A stretch of 64,000 nucleotides of DNA from Micromonospora sp. WMMD812 (GTDB lineage Bacteria > Actinomycetota > Actinomycetes > Mycobacteriales > Micromonosporaceae). Each line of letters opens with the position of its first letter. Position 1 is the first letter of the stretch. The notes beneath the pieces were generated by a model. That model was given only the letters and a program-made list of their open reading frames with translations, was not told the DNA's origin and did not search any database. A program made the translations under genes and the position numbers. Below, in pieces: positions 35,095 through 43,292 of this stretch. The stretch spans positions 5,909,001-5,973,000 of the forward strand of contig NZ_CP114904.1 of the NCBI RefSeq assembly GCF_027497215.1, read 5' to 3'.

Positions 35095-35943
35095 TCATGT
35101 TCCGCGCGCCTTCACCAGGGACGCGAAGACCACCACGTTGTCCGCGTAGCCGGTCTCCCCGCCCACCCAGCGTCCGCCGCAGGTGATCAGGCGGAGGTTC
35201 GGGCGGCTGAAGTCGCCGAACACCTCGTCCGCCGGCAGTGCCGTCTTGTCGAACCGCTGCACCGAGTTCACCTCGAAGACCGCCACCGTGCCGTCCTCCC
35301 GGCGGACGTCCACCCGGTCGCCGGAGCGCAGCCCCTTCAGCGCGTGGAAGACCGCCGGTCCGGTGGTGGTGTCGACGTGCCCGACGATCACCGCCGGGCC
35401 GTACTGGCCGGGTGTCGGGCCCTGGTCGTACCAGCCGGCCTCCTGGGCCTTGGCCGCGTCCGGCACGCCGATGCTGCCGTCCGCCGCGATGCCCACGTTG
35501 TGCACGGGTGCCCGGACGTCGATCGCCGGGATGGTGAGGCCCACCGGTGGACTGGCCGGCAGCACCGGGAACTTCTTCGGCGGCGGCCGCAGCCCGGCGC
35601 TGAGCTGGTCCGGAAGCACGCTCACCCCGGTGACCCGTTCGACCCCGAGCAGCGCGACGATCAGCAGCATCAGGCTGGCGATCACCACCACCGGCACCCC
35701 CGGCCCGCCGCCGGTGCCGAGCCGGCGGCGTACCCCGGTCTGCTTCCGAGGTCGCCGGGCCGGCAGCGGCGGCGCCTTCGGGTCGGTGGTCGCGACGCTG
35801 GCGGAGACCGCCTGCCGGGCGACGCGGCGCAGCCGGCCCGAGGTCCGGACCACCAGCCGGCCGGACGCCCGCAGGACCGAACGGGTGGCCGTCCGGAACC
35901 GGCGGTGGCCGGGACGCGCCCGGCGCGCGGGTGAGCGGGCCAT
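35095..35943 (-). CDS. Sortase, class E/F-like
   Basis: A 282-residue membrane-anchored transpeptidase. After a long basic cytoplasmic N-terminus (about 80 residues, very Arg-rich) there is a single helix VVVIASLMLLIVALLGV. The catalytic domain follows, with VGLTIPAIDVRAPVHNVG, VIVGHVDT (His189), GDRVDVRREDG and NLRLITCGG (Cys255). The catalytic Arg is not certain; Arg258 just after the Cys is one candidate. It would link a surface protein to the envelope. The neighbouring secreted protein at 36495 is the obvious partner; the two are 12 bases apart. Confidence 0.88.
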   Translation of the reverse strand: MARSPARRARPGHRRFRTATRSVLRASGRLVVRTSGRLRRVARQAVSASVATTDPKAPPLPARRPRKQTGVRRRLGTGGGPGVPVVVIASLMLLIVALLGVERVTGVSVLPDQLSAGLRPPPKKFPVLPASPPVGLTIPAIDVRAPVHNVGIAADGSIGVPDAAKAQEAGWYDQGPTPGQYGPAVIVGHVDTTTGPAVFHALKGLRSGDRVDVRREDGTVAVFEVNSVQRFDKTALPADEVFGDFSRPNLRLITCGGRWVGGETGYADNVVVFASLVKARGT

Positions 35944-35955
35944 GATGCCCCCGGG

Positions 35956-36495
35956 TCAGGATCCGGCCCCGGTACGCCGGCGGCCGCCCGCCATGCCGAG
36001 GGCCACCGCGGCGGTCACGACCGCCACCCCGCCGATCAGCAGCACCGTTCCGGTGCGCCCGCCGACGGCCGTGCCCCCGCCGCCGGTCGCCGGGCCCTTG
36101 CTCGGCTGGGCCATGTTCAGGACGGTGAGCGTGGTCGACGCGGTGTTGCCGTTCTGGCAACGCAGGTTGACCGGGTAGTCGCCGGGTTGCTTGTCCCCCG
36201 GCACGGTCGCCGAGCCGGTCAGGAAGCCGTTGTCCGGCCGGACGGTCACCCGGCCGAACGCGTCAGATTCCACCTGGGCCTGGCGGTTGTTGTCGTTCTC
36301 GCAGCCGGCCCGGATGTGCACCCGGCTACCGGCCTGGACGCTGTTCGGCGTGACCTCGACGAAGGTGTTCTCGCCCGCGCGAGCGGGCCCGGCGCCGATC
36401 AGGACGAACGCCGCGATCATCGCGAACGCCCCGAGCAGCCTGATGATGGTCGACGGGGCGGGAAGCACGCCACCGTCCGGTCGCAGACCCCGCAT
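35956..36495 (-). CDS. Secreted, membrane-anchored protein next to sortase
   Basis: A 179-residue exported protein. The signal peptide is LLGAFAMIAAFVLIGAGPARA, with probable cleavage after ARA. The mature part (about 40-130) looks like a small beta-sandwich: VEVTPNSVQAGSRVHIRAGCE, then QPGDYPVNLRCQNGN, with two cysteines likely disulfide-bonded. A Gly-rich linker, a C-terminal helix VLLIGGVAVVTAAVALGMAGG and a basic RRRTG end have the shape of a sortase sorting signal, but no LPXTG is present. GGGAGGGAGG precedes the ATG at 36495. It is first in a two-gene unit with the sortase. Confidence 0.75.
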   Translation of the reverse strand: MRGLRPDGGVLPAPSTIIRLLGAFAMIAAFVLIGAGPARAGENTFVEVTPNSVQAGSRVHIRAGCENDNNRQAQVESDAFGRVTVRPDNGFLTGSATVPGDKQPGDYPVNLRCQNGNTASTTLTVLNMAQPSKGPATGGGGTAVGGRTGTVLLIGGVAVVTAAVALGMAGGRRRTGAGS

Positions 36496-36655
36496 GATCC
36501 TCCCTCCCGGCACCGGTGTACCGGTCCTGCTGGGGCGACCCGCGGTGCTTTCCCCCTGGTCTGCCGGCAAACCCGACCGGGGGCTGCCCGGCCGGCGCCC
36601 GGCCGGTCGGCGGTGGCGGCGGGAACCGGCCGACCGTGAGGCGGCGGCCTCGTCG

Positions 36656-37132
36656 TCAGCGGCGGCGGGTGCCCGGGGCGGCGTCCGGGTCGGTGGGCGG
36701 CAGCGGAGCGACCGGGTGCCAGTCCAGCGGGGTGGAGAGCACCATCGTGCTGGACGGCTGGCCGTACGGGGCGAGCCGGTCGATGACCCGCTCGAAATCG
36801 TCGATCGAGCCGGCCGCCACCTTGAGCATGCTGCACGCGTCCCCGGTGATCCGGTGGATCTCCAGGATCTCGGGCCAGTCGGCCACCTCCGGGTCGCGCA
36901 GGATGCACCGCGACCCGTAACAGGACATCCGGATCAGGGCCACCACGCTGCGTCCGGCCCGGCTCAGGTCCACCCGGGCGTGGTATCCGCTGATGACGCC
37001 CGACTCCTCCAGCCGGCGCACCCGCTCCGCCACCGCCGGCGGGGAGAGGTGCACGCGGCGGGAGAGCTCGCTGAAGGAGAGGCGGGCGTCGGCCTGCAGC
37101 TCGCGCAGCAGCGCCCAGTCCATGTCGTCCAC
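36656..37132 (-). CDS. Lrp/AsnC-family transcription regulator
   Basis: A 158-residue regulator. The N-terminal winged helix-turn-helix is MDWALLRELQADARLSFSEL...VHLSPPAVAERVRRLEESGVI (about 4-47). The C-terminal RAM domain (about 65-145), with EILEIHRITGDACSMLKVAAG, binds small effectors, often amino acids. Divergence from kynA across 146 bases makes it the likely regulator of the tryptophan operon; this is inference. The GTG at 37132 or an ATG at 37123 can start it. The C-terminal ~15 residues are disordered. Confidence 0.9.
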   Translation of the reverse strand: MDDMDWALLRELQADARLSFSELSRRVHLSPPAVAERVRRLEESGVISGYHARVDLSRAGRSVVALIRMSCYGSRCILRDPEVADWPEILEIHRITGDACSMLKVAAGSIDDFERVIDRLAPYGQPSSTMVLSTPLDWHPVAPLPPTDPDAAPGTRRR

Positions 37133-37278
37133 GGGTGAACCTTACTTTCCTGAACCCGAACCGCCCTCGCGCCTTCCGTGTCGTAGGCGGCTATGGCCCA
37201 GCGCCGTTGATCAGACATTCCGTACGCCCGTCCGGCCGCGACATCATTGGCCTGGTCCGGTACATGGAGGAGACGAAC
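37133..37278. promoter_or_regulatory. Divergent control region, Lrp-type regulator / kyn operon
   Basis: These 146 bases separate the regulator from kynA and must hold both promoters. AT-richer stretches (ACTTTCCTGAA near 37145 and GATCAGACATTCC near 37208) are candidate regulator sites. I cannot define a clear -10 or a perfect operator. Confidence 0.4.
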
Positions 37279-38181
37279 GTGGAGCAGACGGAGCTGCGGG
37301 CCCCTCGGCTGACCGCGGCGGTGCGCCCGGTCACGCCGCAGCAAAGGGCGGCCACGGCGGCGGACAACGGCGGCGAACCGACGCTGGACTTCGGCGATCG
37401 GGTGCCCTACGACGTGTACACGCACGCGAGCACCCTGCACCGGCTGCAACAGCCGCTCAGTGACGACCCGGGCGAGATGTCGTTCCTGATGATCAGCCAG
37501 ATCATGGAGCTCTACTTCGGGCTGACCCGCCACGAGCTGATCGAGGCCCAGCGGCTGCTGCGCGCCGACCTGGTGTGGGACGCGCTGGCCCCGCTCCGCC
37601 GCGCCGCGCTGCACCTGGAAGGGCTCAACGCCGCCTGGCAGGGCCTGCGCTGGATGACCCCGGCCGACTTCAACCGGTTCCGCAACCTGCTCGGCGAGGC
37701 GTCCGGCTTCCAGTCGGCCATGTACCGGCACCTGGAGTTCCTGCTCGGCCTCCGCGACCCGGCGCTGATCCGGCCGTTCCGCCGGCACGCCGAGGTGCAC
37801 GACGAGTTGCGCGCCACGCTGGCCGCGCCGAGCCTCTGGGACGACGTGATCGCCCTGCTCGCCCGCCGGGGCTTCGACCTCCCCGCCGAGCTGCTGACCC
37901 GGGACGTCGCCGTCGAGCACCAGCCGGATCCGCGGGTCGAGGCGGCCTGGGTGGAGATCTACTCCGACAGCGGGCCGGACAACCACCTCCGGCTGCTCGG
38001 CGAGGCGCTCACCGAGATCGCCGAGCAGTTCGGCGACTGGCGGTGGCAGCACGTCAAGGCGGTGCAGCGGACAATGGGCGCCAAGGTCGGCAGCGGTGGC
38101 TCCGCCGGGCTGGCGTGGCTGCAGCGCAGCATGGCCCGGGTGGTCTTCCCGGAGCTGTGGTCGGCCCGCACCACCATGTGA
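37279..38181 (+). CDS. kynA: Tryptophan 2,3-dioxygenase
   Basis: A 300-residue heme enzyme that opens the indole ring of L-tryptophan to N-formylkynurenine. Family motifs are PYDVYTHASTLHRLQQPLSDD, FLMISQIMELYFGLTRHEL, GFQSAMYRHLEFLLG and WQHVKAVQRTMGAKVGSGG, in which His258 is the expected proximal heme ligand. The GTG at 37279 has GGAGGAG at proper spacing and is preferred over an ATG at 37264. It is the first gene of the tryptophan operon, with 22 bases to kynU. Confidence 0.95.
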   Translation: MEQTELRAPRLTAAVRPVTPQQRAATAADNGGEPTLDFGDRVPYDVYTHASTLHRLQQPLSDDPGEMSFLMISQIMELYFGLTRHELIEAQRLLRADLVWDALAPLRRAALHLEGLNAAWQGLRWMTPADFNRFRNLLGEASGFQSAMYRHLEFLLGLRDPALIRPFRRHAEVHDELRATLAAPSLWDDVIALLARRGFDLPAELLTRDVAVEHQPDPRVEAAWVEIYSDSGPDNHLRLLGEALTEIAEQFGDWRWQHVKAVQRTMGAKVGSGGSAGLAWLQRSMARVVFPELWSARTTM

Positions 38182-38203
38182 CCCCGGAGAGCGAGACACC
38201 CCG

Positions 38204-39511
38204 ATGAACGCCCCCCACCCCGCGCCGGCCCCCCTCGCCGCCCTCGAGGCCGAGGCGCACCGGCTCGACGCGACCGACCCCGGACACCGCCATCTGTTCC
38301 ACGTGCCGCCGGCCGACGGCGGTCGCTACCCCGAGGCCGCGTACCTGGCCGGCAACTCGCTCGGGTTGCAACCGCGGGCCACCCGTGACGAACTCCTCGC
38401 CGACCTGGACGCGTGGCGCCGCCTCGGCGTCGAGGGGCACCTGGAGGCCGAGCGGCCCTGGCTGCCCTACCATGAGCTGCTCACGGCGCCGGCCGCGCGA
38501 CTGGTCGGCGCCCTGCCGGCGGAGACCGTGGTGATGAACTCGCTCACGGTCGACCTGCACCTGCTGATGGTCAGCTTCTACCGTCCGGCGGGCCGGCGGA
38601 CGCGGATCGTCATCGAGGACAGCGCCTTCCCCTCGGACAGCTACGCCGTCCGCAGCCAGGCCCGGTTCCACGGGCTGGACCCGGACAGCACGGTGGTCCG
38701 GCTGACGCCCCGTCCGGGCGAGGACACCCTGCGTACGTCCGACGTGTGCGACTACCTGGCGGCCGAGGGCGACACCGTGGCGCTGGTGCTGCTCGGCGGG
38801 GTCAACTACCTCACCGGCGAGCTGATGGACATTCCGGCGGTCACCGCCGCCGGGCGGGCCGCCGACGCGGTGGTCGGCTGGGACCTCGCGCACGCCGCCG
38901 GCAACGTGCCCCTGCGGCTGCACGACTGGGGTGTCGACTTCGCCGCGTGGTGCTCGTACAAGTACCTCAACTCCGGGCCGGGCGCGCTGGCCGGTGTGTT
39001 CGTGCACGAGCGCCACCTCGGCGACCGTGACCTGCCCCGATTCGAGGGCTGGTGGAGCACCGAGGCGGCGACCCGGTTCGAGATGACCCCGGTGTCCCGG
39101 CCACCGGCCACAGTGGAGGCGTGGCAGGTCTCCAATCCGCCCATCTTCGCGATGGGTCCGGTCCGCACCTCGCTGGAGCTGTTCGACAGCGTCGGGATGC
39201 CGGCGCTGCGCGAGCGCAGCCTGCGGCTCACCGGCTACCTGGAGCGGCTGCTCGACGAGGTGACCGTCGACCGCCCGCTCACCGTGGTCACCCCGCGCGA
39301 CCCCGAGCGCCGCGGGTGCCAGCTCTCCGTGCGGATCGGCGTGGGGAGCGCCAACGAGCTGACCAAACGGCTGCGCCAGGGGCACGGGGTGATCGCCGAC
39401 GCCCGGGAGCCGGACGTGGTCCGGTTCGCACCGGTGCCCCTGTACTCGACGTACCACGACTGCTGGCGGGTTGCCGACGCGCTGGCGGCGACGGTGGAGA
39501 AGAAGGCATGA
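38204..39511 (+). CDS. kynU: Kynureninase
   Basis: A 435-residue PLP enzyme that cleaves kynurenine or 3-hydroxykynurenine to (3-hydroxy)anthranilate and alanine. Motifs are YLAGNSLGLQPRATRDEL, VVMNSLTVDLHLLMVSFYRP, VVGWDLAHAAGN (PLP-binding Asp) and CSYKYLNSGPGALAGVF with Lys253 as the Schiff-base lysine. The ATG at 38204 is 22 bases after kynA. The stop codon TGA lies within ATGAGCG, which also begins a 27-codon mini-ORF bridging to kmo. Confidence 0.95.
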   Translation: MNAPHPAPAPLAALEAEAHRLDATDPGHRHLFHVPPADGGRYPEAAYLAGNSLGLQPRATRDELLADLDAWRRLGVEGHLEAERPWLPYHELLTAPAARLVGALPAETVVMNSLTVDLHLLMVSFYRPAGRRTRIVIEDSAFPSDSYAVRSQARFHGLDPDSTVVRLTPRPGEDTLRTSDVCDYLAAEGDTVALVLLGGVNYLTGELMDIPAVTAAGRAADAVVGWDLAHAAGNVPLRLHDWGVDFAAWCSYKYLNSGPGALAGVFVHERHLGDRDLPRFEGWWSTEAATRFEMTPVSRPPATVEAWQVSNPPIFAMGPVRTSLELFDSVGMPALRERSLRLTGYLERLLDEVTVDRPLTVVTPRDPERRGCQLSVRIGVGSANELTKRLRQGHGVIADAREPDVVRFAPVPLYSTYHDCWRVADALAATVEKKA

Positions 39512-39591
39512 GCGAGCGCAGCGAGCGAATCGTCAGGTGCAGCGCGGTCGAGCCTCGTGACGGCACCGACCGGAGGGAGGGGCCGGCATGA
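39508..39591 (+). repeat. Mini-ORF repeat element A between kynU and kmo
   Basis: An 84-bp unit that is itself an open frame of 27 codons (MSERSERIVR...TDRREGPA). Its ATG overlaps the kynU stop (ATGA) and its TGA overlaps the kmo start (ATGA), so all frames are stitched together. It shares ATGAGCGAGCG, CCTCGTGACGG and GCCGGCATGAGCG with the element at 42424-42498. GGAGGGAGGGG near its end is the kmo ribosome binding site. Confidence 0.8.
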
Positions 39592-40922
39592 GCGAACGGG
39601 ACGAGATCGCCGTGGTCGGCGCCGGGCTGGCCGGCTGCCTGACGGCCTGCTTCCTGGCCCGGCGGGGCTACCGGGTGGCGCTCTACGAGCGGCGGCCCGA
39701 TCCGCGCACCGGGCGGGTGGAGCGGGGCCGCTCGATCAACCTGGCGCTCTCCGAGCGCGGGCTGGACGCCCTGCGCCGGATCGGCCTGGACGAGCAGGTG
39801 ATGGCGGACGCACTGCCGATGCGCGGCCGGATGATCCACCCGGTGGCGGGGGAGCCGCAGTTCCAGTCGTACAGCGCGGCCGGGGACCGGGCGATCAACT
39901 CGATCAGCCGGGGCGCGCTGAACAACGCGCTGCTCGACGCGGCCGCGGCGCTGCCCGGGGTGCGGATCGCCTTCGACCACCGGCTCGTCGGGCTCGACCC
40001 GGCCAGCGGCGACATGACCTTCGAGACCCCGCAGGGCAAGGTCGGGGCGACCGCGCGGGTCGTCCTCGGCGCCGACGGGGCCGGCTCGGCCGTCCGCGGG
40101 CAGCTGCTCGGGCACGGGCTGCTGACCGAGAGCCTGGACTTCCTCGACTACGGCTACAAGGAGCTCAGCATCCCGCCGCTGGGCGGAGACTTCGCGCTCG
40201 ACCCGGACGCGCTGCACATCTGGCCGCGCGGCACCTCGATGATGATCGCCCTGCCCAACCCGGACCGCTCCTTCACCTGCACGCTCTTCTGGCCCACCCA
40301 CGGCACGGCCAGCTTCGCCTCGCTGGGCAGCCCGGCGGCGATCGAGCGGCACTTCGCCGAGCACTACCCGGACCTGATCGCGCTCGCCCCGAACCTGGTC
40401 GACGACTACCAGCACAACCCGGTCGGCGTGCTCGGCACCGTGCGCTGCACACCGTGGCAGGTGGACGGGAAGGTCGGCCTGCTGGGCGACGCGGCGCACG
40501 CCATCGTGCCGTTCTACGGACAGGGCGCGAACTGCGCCTTCGAGGACGTCGTCGAGCTGGACCGGTGCCTGGACGAGTGCGACGACGACTGGGCGGTGGC
40601 GCTGCCGGTGTTCCAGCGGCGCCGGCGGGAGAACGCCGAGGCGATCGCCCGGATGGCGCTGGCGAACTTCGTGGAGATGCGGGACAAGGTCGCCTCGCCG
40701 GTGTTCCAGACACGCAAGCGGGTCGAGCACGCCCTGGAGCGGGCGCTGCCCGGCCGGTACGTTTCGCAGTACGAACTGGTGTCCTTCACCACCACCCCGT
40801 ACGCCGAGGTGCGCCGCCGGGTGCGCCGGCAGCACCGGGCGCTCGGCGCGGTCGCCGCCGGCGCCGCGGCCCTGCTGGCCGGCGCGGTGGGCGTGGTGCT
40901 CAGCCGAGGGAGGCGTCGATGA
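39588..40922 (+). CDS. kmo: Kynurenine 3-monooxygenase
   Basis: A 444-residue FAD-dependent hydroxylase that makes 3-hydroxykynurenine with NADPH and O2. The FAD-binding GxGxxG is VVGAGLAGCLTACFLARRG (about 9-27). GRSINLALSERGLDAL, VLGADGAGSAVR (DG motif) and GLLGDAAHAIVPFYGQGANCAFED (GD motif) follow. The C-terminus has a hydrophobic helix (ALGAVAAGAAALLAGAVGVVL) and a basic end, matching the membrane tail of eukaryotic KMO. Its ATG is provided by the mini-ORF repeat; its stop overlaps the dehydrogenase start (ATGA). Confidence 0.95.
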   Translation: MSERDEIAVVGAGLAGCLTACFLARRGYRVALYERRPDPRTGRVERGRSINLALSERGLDALRRIGLDEQVMADALPMRGRMIHPVAGEPQFQSYSAAGDRAINSISRGALNNALLDAAAALPGVRIAFDHRLVGLDPASGDMTFETPQGKVGATARVVLGADGAGSAVRGQLLGHGLLTESLDFLDYGYKELSIPPLGGDFALDPDALHIWPRGTSMMIALPNPDRSFTCTLFWPTHGTASFASLGSPAAIERHFAEHYPDLIALAPNLVDDYQHNPVGVLGTVRCTPWQVDGKVGLLGDAAHAIVPFYGQGANCAFEDVVELDRCLDECDDDWAVALPVFQRRRRENAEAIARMALANFVEMRDKVASPVFQTRKRVEHALERALPGRYVSQYELVSFTTTPYAEVRRRVRRQHRALGAVAAGAAALLAGAVGVVLSRGRRR

Positions 40923-42427
40923 CCGTCACCTGGGATCCGCGGTTGATGACCGGGCGGGCGCCGGACGGCCCGGTCCTGCTGCGCAACTTCGTCGGCGGCG
41001 AGTTCGTCGACGTCGGCCGCACCTTCACCAAGCGCAGTCCGGTGACCGGCGAACCGGTCTTCGAGGTGGCCGAGGCCGACGCGTCCGGTGTGGACGACGC
41101 GGTGGCCGCCGCACGGGCCGCGCTGCGCGGCCCGTGGGGCCGGATGGGCGAGCGGGAGCGCGCCGAGGTGCTGCGCCGGGTCGCCGACGAGCTGGAACGC
41201 CGGTTCGACGATCTGGTCACCGCCGAGGTGGCGGACACCGGGAAGTCGATCTCCCAGGCCCGCACGCTGGACATCCCGCGCGGCGCCGCGAACTTCCGGG
41301 CGTTCGCCGAGATCGTCGCGACCGCTCCCACCGAGTCGTTCACCACGGTCACCCCGACCGGCGGCCGGGCGCTCAACTACGCGGTCCGCAAGCCCGTCGG
41401 CGTGGTGGCCGTCGTCGTGCCGTGGAACCTGCCGCTACTCCTGCTGACCTGGAAGGTGGCGCCGGCACTCGCCTGCGGCAACGCGGTGGTGGTCAAGCCC
41501 AGCGAGGAGACGCCGGCGTCGGCGACGCTGCTCGCCGAGGTGATGGCGGCAGCCGGCGTACCGGCCGGGGTCTTCAATCTGGTGCACGGCTTCGGGCCGG
41601 ACTCGGCGGGGGAGTTCCTCACCCGGCACCCCGGCGTCGACGCGATCACCTTCACCGGGGAGTCGGCGACCGGCAGCGCCATCATGCGCGCCGCCGCCGA
41701 CGGGGTGAAGGCGGTGAGCTTCGAGCTGGGCGGCAAGAACGCCGGGCTGGTCTTCGCCGACGCCGACCTGGACGCCGCGGTGGCCGGCTCGGTCCGGTCC
41801 AGCTTCACCAACGGCGGCCAGGTCTGCCTCTGCACCGAGCGCATCTACGTGCAGCGGCCGGTCTTCGAGGAGTTCACCGCGCGGCTGGCGAAGCGTGCCG
41901 GCGAGCTGGCGTACGGCTGGCCGGCCGACGAGGCCACGGTGAACATGCCGCTGATCTCGCACACCCACCGGGGCAAGGTGCTAGGCCACTACGACCTGGC
42001 CCGCGCCGAGGGCGCCGAGGTGCTCGCCGGGGGCGGGACGCCGCGCTTCGGCGACGCCCGTGACGGTGGCGCGTACGTGCAGCCGACGGTGCTGACCGGG
42101 CTCGGCCCGGATGCCCGGACCAACCGCGAGGAGATCTTCGGGCCGGTGGTCCACGTCGCCCCGTTCGACGACGAGGACGAGGCGTACGCCCTCGCGAACG
42201 GCACCGAGTACGGGTTGGCGGCGACCGTGTGGACCCGGGACGTGGGCCGGGCGCACCGGGCCGGCGCCCGGCTGGACGCCGGCATCGTCTGGGTCAACAC
42301 CTGGTTCCTGCGCGACCTGCGCACCCCGTTCGGCGGGGTGAAGGCGTCCGGCATCGGCCGCGAGGGCGGCGTGCACTCGCTGGGCTTCTACTCCGAGCTG
42401 ACCAACGTCTGCGTGGACATGTCATGA
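40919..42427 (+). CDS. nbaE: 2-aminomuconate 6-semialdehyde dehydrogenase
   Basis: A 502-residue NAD-dependent aldehyde dehydrogenase. VVVPWNLPLLLLTWKVAPAL, VKPSEETP, FTGESATGSAIM and FELGGKNAGLVFADAD (catalytic Glu) lead to TNGGQVCLCTER, whose first Cys (303) is the nucleophile; REEIFGPVVHVAPF follows. The operon context assigns it to oxidation of 2-aminomuconic semialdehyde from 3-hydroxyanthranilate rather than to catechol meta-cleavage, though the two enzymes are close relatives. It starts with an ATGA overlap on kmo and ends with an ATGA overlap on the second mini-ORF. Confidence 0.9.
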   Translation: MTVTWDPRLMTGRAPDGPVLLRNFVGGEFVDVGRTFTKRSPVTGEPVFEVAEADASGVDDAVAAARAALRGPWGRMGERERAEVLRRVADELERRFDDLVTAEVADTGKSISQARTLDIPRGAANFRAFAEIVATAPTESFTTVTPTGGRALNYAVRKPVGVVAVVVPWNLPLLLLTWKVAPALACGNAVVVKPSEETPASATLLAEVMAAAGVPAGVFNLVHGFGPDSAGEFLTRHPGVDAITFTGESATGSAIMRAAADGVKAVSFELGGKNAGLVFADADLDAAVAGSVRSSFTNGGQVCLCTERIYVQRPVFEEFTARLAKRAGELAYGWPADEATVNMPLISHTHRGKVLGHYDLARAEGAEVLAGGGTPRFGDARDGGAYVQPTVLTGLGPDARTNREEIFGPVVHVAPFDDEDEAYALANGTEYGLAATVWTRDVGRAHRAGARLDAGIVWVNTWFLRDLRTPFGGVKASGIGREGGVHSLGFYSELTNVCVDMS

Positions 42428-42498
42428 GCGAGCGGATCATCAGCACAGTGCGTCGGAGACCTCGTGACGGGTCCGAGCGCAGCGAGGAGCCGGCATGA
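42424..42498 (+). repeat. Mini-ORF repeat element B between dehydrogenase and hydratase genes
   Basis: A 75-bp unit reading as 24 codons (MSERIISTVRRRPRDG...SEEPA), with ATGA overlaps on both sides like element A. The shared peptide pattern is MSER..I....(P)RDG[TS][DE]R.E.PA. Its GAGGAG supplies the ribosome binding site of the hydratase gene. Confidence 0.8.
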
Positions 42499-43292
42499 GC
42501 GTTGACGTAGAAGCCGCGAACCGCGAACTGGCGGAGGCGCGCAGCAGCGGCAAGCCGTGCCCGCCGCTGCGCGGGCGGCTGCTGCCGGAGGGGGACGTCG
42601 AGGCGGCGTACCGGGTGCAGCAGCTCCAGACGCGGGCCTGGCAGGGCCGGGGCGAGCGCCGGGTGGGCGCGAAGATCGGGTTGACCTCGCGGGCGGTGCA
42701 GGAGACCTTCGGCGTCTTCCAACCCGATTTCGGGATCCTCACCGACGCGATGGCGGTCGGCGACGGGGTCGAGGTGCCGATGGACCGGCTGCTCCAGCCG
42801 CGGGTGGAGGCGGAGATCGCCTTCGTGCTCGCCGCGGACCTCACCGACGAGCGGGTCACCACCGTCGACGTGATCCGGGCCGTGGACCACCTGCTGCCGG
42901 CCATCGAGATCGTCGACTCGCGGATCGCCGGCTGGGACATCTCCATCGTGGACACGGTCGCCGACAACGCCTCCAGCGGCCTGTTCGTGCTCGGCACCAC
43001 GCCCCGCCGGCTGGCCGACGTGGACCTGCGGCTGTGCGGGATGGTCCTCGAGCACGCCGGGGAGCCGGTGTCGGTCGGCGCCGGGGCCGCGTGCCTCGGC
43101 AACCCGCTGCACGCGCTGGAGTGGCTGGCCGGCACGCTGGCCCGCGCCGGCGACCCGCTGCGCGCCGGGGACGTGGTGCTCTCCGGGGCGCTCGGCCCGA
43201 TGGTGCCGGTGACGCCCGGCGCGGCGTACGAGGCGCGGATCTCCGGTCTCGGCTCGGTGCGGACCTGCTTCTCGAAGGACGGTGACCGGTGA
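42495..43292 (+). CDS. dmpE: 2-oxopent-4-enoate hydratase
   Basis: A 265-residue enzyme of the MhpD/DmpE hydratase-decarboxylase family that adds water to 2-oxopent-4-enoate, giving 4-hydroxy-2-oxovalerate. Motifs are [47 protein letters not shown] (the E-x-E metal ligands), AIEIVDSRI and [15 protein letters not shown]. The paralogous decarboxylase at 45312 shares this fold; this one is called hydratase because of [12 protein letters not shown] and its place beside the aldehyde dehydrogenase. The start comes from mini-ORF repeat B; the stop overlaps the next gene. Confidence 0.85.
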   Translation: MSVDVEAANRELAEARSSGKPCPPLRGRLLPEGDVEAAYRVQQLQTRAWQGRGERRVGAKIGLTSRAVQETFGVFQPDFGILTDAMAVGDGVEVPMDRLLQPRVEAEIAFVLAADLTDERVTTVDVIRAVDHLLPAIEIVDSRIAGWDISIVDTVADNASSGLFVLGTTPRRLADVDLRLCGMVLEHAGEPVSVGAGAACLGNPLHALEWLAGTLARAGDPLRAGDVVLSGALGPMVPVTPGAAYEARISGLGSVRTCFSKDGDR

